A stretch of DNA of 64,000 bases, from assembly GCA_017306865.1 (NCBI GenBank), contig JAFKHH010000014.1:62001-126000 (forward strand), in the 5' to 3' direction. The translations under genes were made by a program, and so were the position numbers. Position 1 is the first letter of the stretch; the number at the start of each line of letters is the position of its first letter. Below the pieces are notes generated by a model that saw only the letters and a list, made by a program, of their open reading frames with translations, made no database searches and had not been told where the DNA came from. The stretch comes from Filimonas sp. Its GTDB lineage: Bacteria > Bacteroidota > Bacteroidia > Chitinophagales > Chitinophagaceae. Below, piece after piece: positions 60,010 through 64,000 of the stretch.

Positions 60010-61107
60010 TTAATATACTGTCTTCCTCTTACCACTTTCAAAATCGCGGAAGATAAATGCGCCTAATTTATCCAGCGATGCGAAGAAGGCTTTGCCATGA
60101 TTGGTTTCGGTAAATTCTGTAACGAAATTTTGCAGGTAAGGATCTGACGCGATCATAAATGTGGTGATCGGAATTTTTAATTTCTTACACTGCGCAGCAA
60201 GATTGATACAACGGTTCACCACCTTCCTGTCCAGGCCAAAGCTATTTTTGTAATAGCGCCCGCCTATTTTCAGGCAGGTAGGTTTCCCATCCGTGATCAT
60301 AAAGATCTGTTTGTTTGGGTTTTTACGCTTGCGCAAAATATCCATAGCCAGTTCCAATCCTGCCACTGTATTGGTGTGATACGGGCCTACTTGTAAATAA
60401 GGCAGATCTTTTACTTCTACAGTCCACGCATCGTTTCCAAACACCACAATATCCAATGTGTCTTTCGGATATTTTGTTGTGATCAGTTCACTCAGCGCCA
60501 TCGCTACTTTTTTTGCCGGCGTTATCCTGTCTTCTCCATACAGGATCATAGAGTGTGAAATATCGATCATCAACACGGTAGACGTTTGTGTTTTAAAATC
60601 CGTCTCACGTATCTGCAAATCGTCTTCCTGCATGGAAAAACTTTCTACACCATGATTGATCTGCGCATTGCGGATACTTTCTGTAAAGTCTATTTGCTCC
60701 AACATATCTCCAAACTGGAACGGGCGCACATCGGGGCTTACTTCATCCCCCTGCCCGGGTTTGCGTGTAGCGTGGTCACCCTGTTTACTTTTTTTCAGCT
60801 TGCCAAATATTTCCTCCAGGCTGCGTTTGCGTATGCTCTGCTCACTTTTACCTGTAATAATGATCTGGCCGCTTTGATCATCTTCCTTGATATACCCATT
60901 CTGGCGAAGGTCATCAATGAAATCTCCCATACCATATTCATCATCTGTCAACTGGTATTGTTTATCCAGCTCATTCATCCACTGCAGTGCTTCACTAACA
61001 TCTCCGCTGGTATAGGTAAGTAATTGCATAAATACGTCCAGCAATTGCTCAAAACGGGATTTGCCACCTGCATTGGGATCAAATTTTACAAACCTGTGTC
61101 CTAACAT
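60010..61107 (-). CDS. VWA domain protein partner of the AAA+ ATPase
   Basis: 365 aa. The N-terminal part (about 1-170) is helical and acidic with KSKQGDHATRKPGQGDEVSP. The VWA domain (about 175-355) has the MIDAS motif MIDISHSMILYGEDR (Asp182, Ser184, Ser186), then VVFGNDAWTVEV, and a later ITDGKPT. The pairing with a MoxR-like AAA+ ATPase on the same strand is the classic arrangement for chaperone-like activation of a client complex. Cytoplasmic. Client unknown. Confidence 0.93.
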   Translation of the reverse strand: MLGHRFVKFDPNAGGKSRFEQLLDVFMQLLTYTSGDVSEALQWMNELDKQYQLTDDEYGMGDFIDDLRQNGYIKEDDQSGQIIITGKSEQSIRKRSLEEIFGKLKKSKQGDHATRKPGQGDEVSPDVRPFQFGDMLEQIDFTESIRNAQINHGVESFSMQEDDLQIRETDFKTQTSTVLMIDISHSMILYGEDRITPAKKVAMALSELITTKYPKDTLDIVVFGNDAWTVEVKDLPYLQVGPYHTNTVAGLELAMDILRKRKNPNKQIFMITDGKPTCLKIGGRYYKNSFGLDRKVVNRCINLAAQCKKLKIPITTFMIASDPYLQNFVTEFTETNHGKAFFASLDKLGAFIFRDFESGKRKTVY

Positions 61108-61246
61108 AATCTAAGCTCTCCTAAAATTTAAAATTGTGGGGCGTGGGTAATCGACCGGTGAAAGACTGTTGCAGTCTTAAAATTACGATTTTCCGTTACT
61201 ATAAGCGCAAGGCTGCGTTAAACTTGCAAGAAGCATGCAAAAACAA

Positions 61247-61277
61247 ATATCCCGCCATGTTGCCATGAGCGGGATAT
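61247..61277 (-). terminator. Intrinsic terminator of the DUF2723 gene
   Basis: ATATCCCGC pairs perfectly with GCGGGATAT around a 13-base loop; the minus strand continues TTGTTTTTG. It lies about 30 bases past the stop. Confidence 0.75.
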
Positions 61278-61305
61278 CCTTTCATCTATTTGGATTCAAA
61301 AAAAA

Positions 61306-64000
61306 CTACTTTGCCGGTGCAGTGCTATCCATCTGTTTACCAGTTTCAGGCACTTTAGTTTGCTGTCCTTTATACACTTGTGACATCTGATCCAGGTCAC
61401 GTAGCAGGTTCTGCGTATTTTGTTTTTCGTACTCCATACGTTCAGCTTTGCCACCTGAAAGAGAGTTATAGAAAGTCAATTGCTGTTGCAGGTCTTTCTT
61501 AACAGAAGCGTACACTTTAGCTGCCAGGTCTTTATCATCTGCACGGTAGCATGCTTCCAGGAAGATCATTGACAAACGGTCATGTTCGTTGCTGCGGGAA
61601 GTCATACCGTAATCAAAGTTACCAGGCAACATCATTTTATCTACCCTTCCCAATACTTCTCTTGCTTCCGGCTTCCTGTCTTTACCAGCAAGATCAAGCG
61701 CTAATTCAGAATATGCCCTGCGGATAGTATTCAAATGACGACGGTTTTCTTCGTCGAAGTACACACCCGGTACGTTTGCATTACCAAAGCGGAACTTATT
61801 CATCAGCTTATCTTTCATCCACTCTGTATTTACATATTCATTAAATACAGGTACTAAACGATAAGTCAAACCATCTTTTCTCAGGTATGAGCCAAATCCT
61901 AATTCACCATACTGGTTAGTGAAGTAGATAGGACGTTTCCATTTGTTTGCAGCAATGATGTTCAACAACGCAAGGTCATTTTTCATCAGACCACCGCGAG
62001 CAGGCAGGTCAAAACGCAGTTCATTCACTACGCTATCTGTTTTATTTACCGTACCATTTTGTCTTACCAGGTTTGCATCAACAGGTACAGACAGTTTCCT
62101 TACAGGATAAGAGCTATACATATCTCCACCACCACGGTCTACTTTTTTAGCAGGGTCATCGCTACCCACATAGTTCTTCATCATATCGTACAGGTCATAA
62201 TACCTGTCTTCAGGGATGTTTGGACGTGCCTGGTAAACAACGTAATCCCTGTTCTTACCTTCTATTTGTGATGCAGACCAGATCACATCGATCGGATCGC
62301 TTTCATTCACTTTATAACGCAACTGGTTAATGTACCAGTCAATTCCTAACAAACTTGTATTGATCACACGGATATCCGGGCGAACGCCTTCCACCTCTTG
62401 TGCATACCATAACGGATAAGTATCGTTATCACCAAAAGTGAAGAGGATTGCATTTGGTGCACAGCTTTCGAGATAATCTTTTGCAAGATCCGGTGCCAAT
62501 AATTTTTTACTTCTGTCATGGTCATCCCACTCCTGCTGTGCCATAATTGCCGGTACTGCCAGTAAACAGATCACCGTAGCTACGCTTGCGGCTCCTACCT
62601 GGCTCAGTTTGGCTTTAGACAGCCATTCTGTTACTTTCAGCACACCAAGACCGATCCAGAAAGCAAATGCGTAGAAGGACGCTGCATATGCGTAGTCACG
62701 CTCACGTGGCTGGAAGCCTGGCTGATTCAGATATAATACGATTGCAAAACCAGTGAAGAAGAACAATACAAATGTTACCAATGCATCATCTTTCTTACGC
62801 TTGAAGTGAAAGAAAAGACCAATAAGACCCAGTATGAATGGTAATGCGAACAATTTATTGTTTGCTTTATTGTTCTTCAGGCTATCCGGCATCAGGCTTT
62901 GATCGCCATACATCAAGTTATCAATAACAGAAATCCCTGTTATCCAGTTACCATCACGCACGTTACCATTAAATACGCCCTGGTTATCATTTTGCTTACC
63001 GCTAAAGTTCCACAGGAAGTAGCGGAGATACATGAAATAATTCTGATAAGAAATGAAATAGCTAAGGTTGTCACCAAAGTTTGGCGGTCTTTCATAAGAG
63101 CCATCTTTGTTTTTACCTATACCCATGAACATCGCGTAGTAATCAGCGTGCCCCTGGTCATTGCTGGCATCCCACATACGAGGGAAAACCATTTTATCAT
63201 CGGCAGCATACACATAATGGAAATCTTTGCCGATAGTAATGTATTTATTTGTTCCTTTTTGATATTTAGTAGAACCTTCTTTATAGCTGGCAGGAGGTGC
63301 AGTAAATTTCTGTCCATATAATAATGGGAAATCACCATACTGCTCACGTCCAAGGTAACCTACAAGGCTCATCGGGTTATCTACGTTGTACATATCCACA
63401 GCAGGGTCAGCATTACTTCTGATCATAGTAGTAATGTAAGTGCTGTAACCGATCAGTACAAATGAGAAACACCATACTGCCAGGCGCAGGATAGGCCAGT
63501 TTTTCTTTGCTGCATAACGCAATGCCAGCCATGCTACCACTGCTACAACAATAAAGAAGAAGATAAAACCAGAGAAGAACGGTAGCCCCAGTGAGTTTAC
63601 AAAGGCAATATCAAATAAACCCGCACCTTTAATAGAATACTGGATCACTGCTACCTGTACTACACCAGTCAATACACAACCTAACACAAAGAAGATATAT
63701 GCACCACCGTATAGTTCTTTTTTAGCTTTATTAGCACGCTCACAAAGGATCAGCAAACCAATAGCTGCCAATGTGCCAAGGATCATTAAACCAGCTACTG
63801 TGTTATCAGCAGGTAATCCACGGTCTGCGTCAGCTTCGCCTTGTGCACTTATTAATGCCAAGATAGAAGCCAATACACCACCGATCAATACGATCCATAC
63901 AAAGTATTTACGCACTGCAGCATAATTGAATTGTTTACGTCTGCGGAAATAATAAACCATTACGATCGCAGGGATGTTCAACAAGCTCAACAAGTGTACA
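61306..64000 (-). CDS. DUF2723 (GT117-like) membrane protein, 5' end cut by window
   Basis: The frame is open to the window end; the last in-frame TTG at 63993 is not a good start, so the gene begins outside. About 898 residues are visible: roughly ten membrane helices (FVWIVLIGGVLASILALISA, LGCVLTGVVQVAVIQ, LGLPFFSGFIFFFIVVAVVA, NKLFALPFILGLIGLFFHFK), then LFTFGDNDTYPLWYAQEVEG with the repeated motif VRPDIRVINTSLLGIDWYI, and a C-terminal soluble domain (about 560-895). The family is broadly conserved in Bacteroidota and is proposed as a membrane glycosyltransferase. The N-terminal half of the family is missing here. Confidence 0.9.
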   Translation of the reverse strand, partial: VHLLSLLNIPAIVMVYYFRRRKQFNYAAVRKYFVWIVLIGGVLASILALISAQGEADADRGLPADNTVAGLMILGTLAAIGLLILCERANKAKKELYGGAYIFFVLGCVLTGVVQVAVIQYSIKGAGLFDIAFVNSLGLPFFSGFIFFFIVVAVVAWLALRYAAKKNWPILRLAVWCFSFVLIGYSTYITTMIRSNADPAVDMYNVDNPMSLVGYLGREQYGDFPLLYGQKFTAPPASYKEGSTKYQKGTNKYITIGKDFHYVYAADDKMVFPRMWDASNDQGHADYYAMFMGIGKNKDGSYERPPNFGDNLSYFISYQNYFMYLRYFLWNFSGKQNDNQGVFNGNVRDGNWITGISVIDNLMYGDQSLMPDSLKNNKANNKLFALPFILGLIGLFFHFKRKKDDALVTFVLFFFTGFAIVLYLNQPGFQPRERDYAYAASFYAFAFWIGLGVLKVTEWLSKAKLSQVGAASVATVICLLAVPAIMAQQEWDDHDRSKKLLAPDLAKDYLESCAPNAILFTFGDNDTYPLWYAQEVEGVRPDIRVINTSLLGIDWYINQLRYKVNESDPIDVIWSASQIEGKNRDYVVYQARPNIPEDRYYDLYDMMKNYVGSDDPAKKVDRGGGDMYSSYPVRKLSVPVDANLVRQNGTVNKTDSVVNELRFDLPARGGLMKNDLALLNIIAANKWKRPIYFTNQYGELGFGSYLRKDGLTYRLVPVFNEYVNTEWMKDKLMNKFRFGNANVPGVYFDEENRRHLNTIRRAYSELALDLAGKDRKPEAREVLGRVDKMMLPGNFDYGMTSRSNEHDRLSMIFLEACYRADDKDLAAKVYASVKKDLQQQLTFYNSLSGGKAERMEYEKQNTQNLLRDLDQMSQVYKGQQTKVPETGKQMDSTAPAK

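Noticed and set aside
1-64000. tRNA, rRNA and insertion sequences
   Set aside because: No cloverleaf or rRNA-like stretch was recognised by eye and no transposase, integrase or phage structural gene was found; small RNA genes could be missed without a covariance search.

Overview
The window reads as chromosomal DNA of a member of the Bacteroidota, most likely family Chitinophagaceae. Reasons: Bacteroidota-type -7 promoter boxes (TAnnTTTG), almost no Shine-Dalgarno sequences, a PorW/SprE-like type IX secretion protein, a bactofilin/AtpZ cluster, a DUF2723 membrane protein, an HU-CCDC81-type protein, and many small DinB/YCII/DoxX genes. There is no rRNA, tRNA, CRISPR array, transposase or phage structural gene. 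About 47 protein genes are supported, two of them cut by the window ends.

Layout. 1-12 kb: mixed small genes (beta-helix-like protein, degenerate aspartic-protease-like exported protein, two DinB proteins, FtsX-type ABC permease, YCII, SWIB protein with a histone-H1-like tail, DoxX, RBBP9-type hydrolase). 12.2-21.05 kb: a co-directional NAD/ADP-ribose island, with an NrtR-type Nudix regulator and its probable operator, nicotinamide phosphoribosyltransferase, DUF4291, NADAR, TIGR02452/PARG-type macro protein, KptA, a prolyl-4-hydroxylase-like oxygenase, metallophosphoesterase, PRPP synthetase-like protein, a second 2OG-Fe(II) oxygenase and AlkB. 21-28 kb: exported methyltransferase, then an envelope operon on the minus strand (1013-aa TPR protein, outer-membrane barrel, HU-CCDC81 membrane protein). 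28-36 kb: DoxX, thioesterase, PBP4-type peptidase, CinA, a 2-oxoacid dehydrogenase E2 and DUF2490, separated by repeat-filled gaps. 36-38.3 kb: an AT-rich patch with a NYN-LOTUS protein and two orphan genes. 38.5-49.5 kb: S9 peptidase, flavin reductase, DUF2459, PhnA, PBP1A and PorW. 49.7-51.8 kb: overlapping operon of membrane coiled-coil protein, bactofilin, AtpZ, small membrane protein and SprT. 51.9-64 kb: CAP protein, TrmH-type methyltransferase facing a BamA/TamA-like lipoprotein, split YeeE/YedE pair, pentapeptide protein, AAA+/VWA pair, and a DUF2723 protein cut by the end.

How genes work together. The 12-21 kb island looks like a self-contained loop. NADAR, the PARG-like macro protein and KptA handle ADP-ribose or phosphate marks on nucleic acids. 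NAMPT and the PRPP synthetase-like protein rebuild NMN from the nicotinamide that NAD-consuming reactions release. The Nudix regulator would sense ADP-ribose, and the oxygenases, AlkB included, suggest nucleic-acid repair or modification. This is the best candidate for an incompletely described system.

A second striking layer is the intergenic DNA. Nearly every long gap carries palindromes built from a few recurring word families (for example TTTGAGATTTGA, CGTGAATCGTGA, AACCACAAAG, GAATGGTTAAATTGTT, GACAGGTCTTTAAGACC), often nested inside one another and sometimes running into gene ends.
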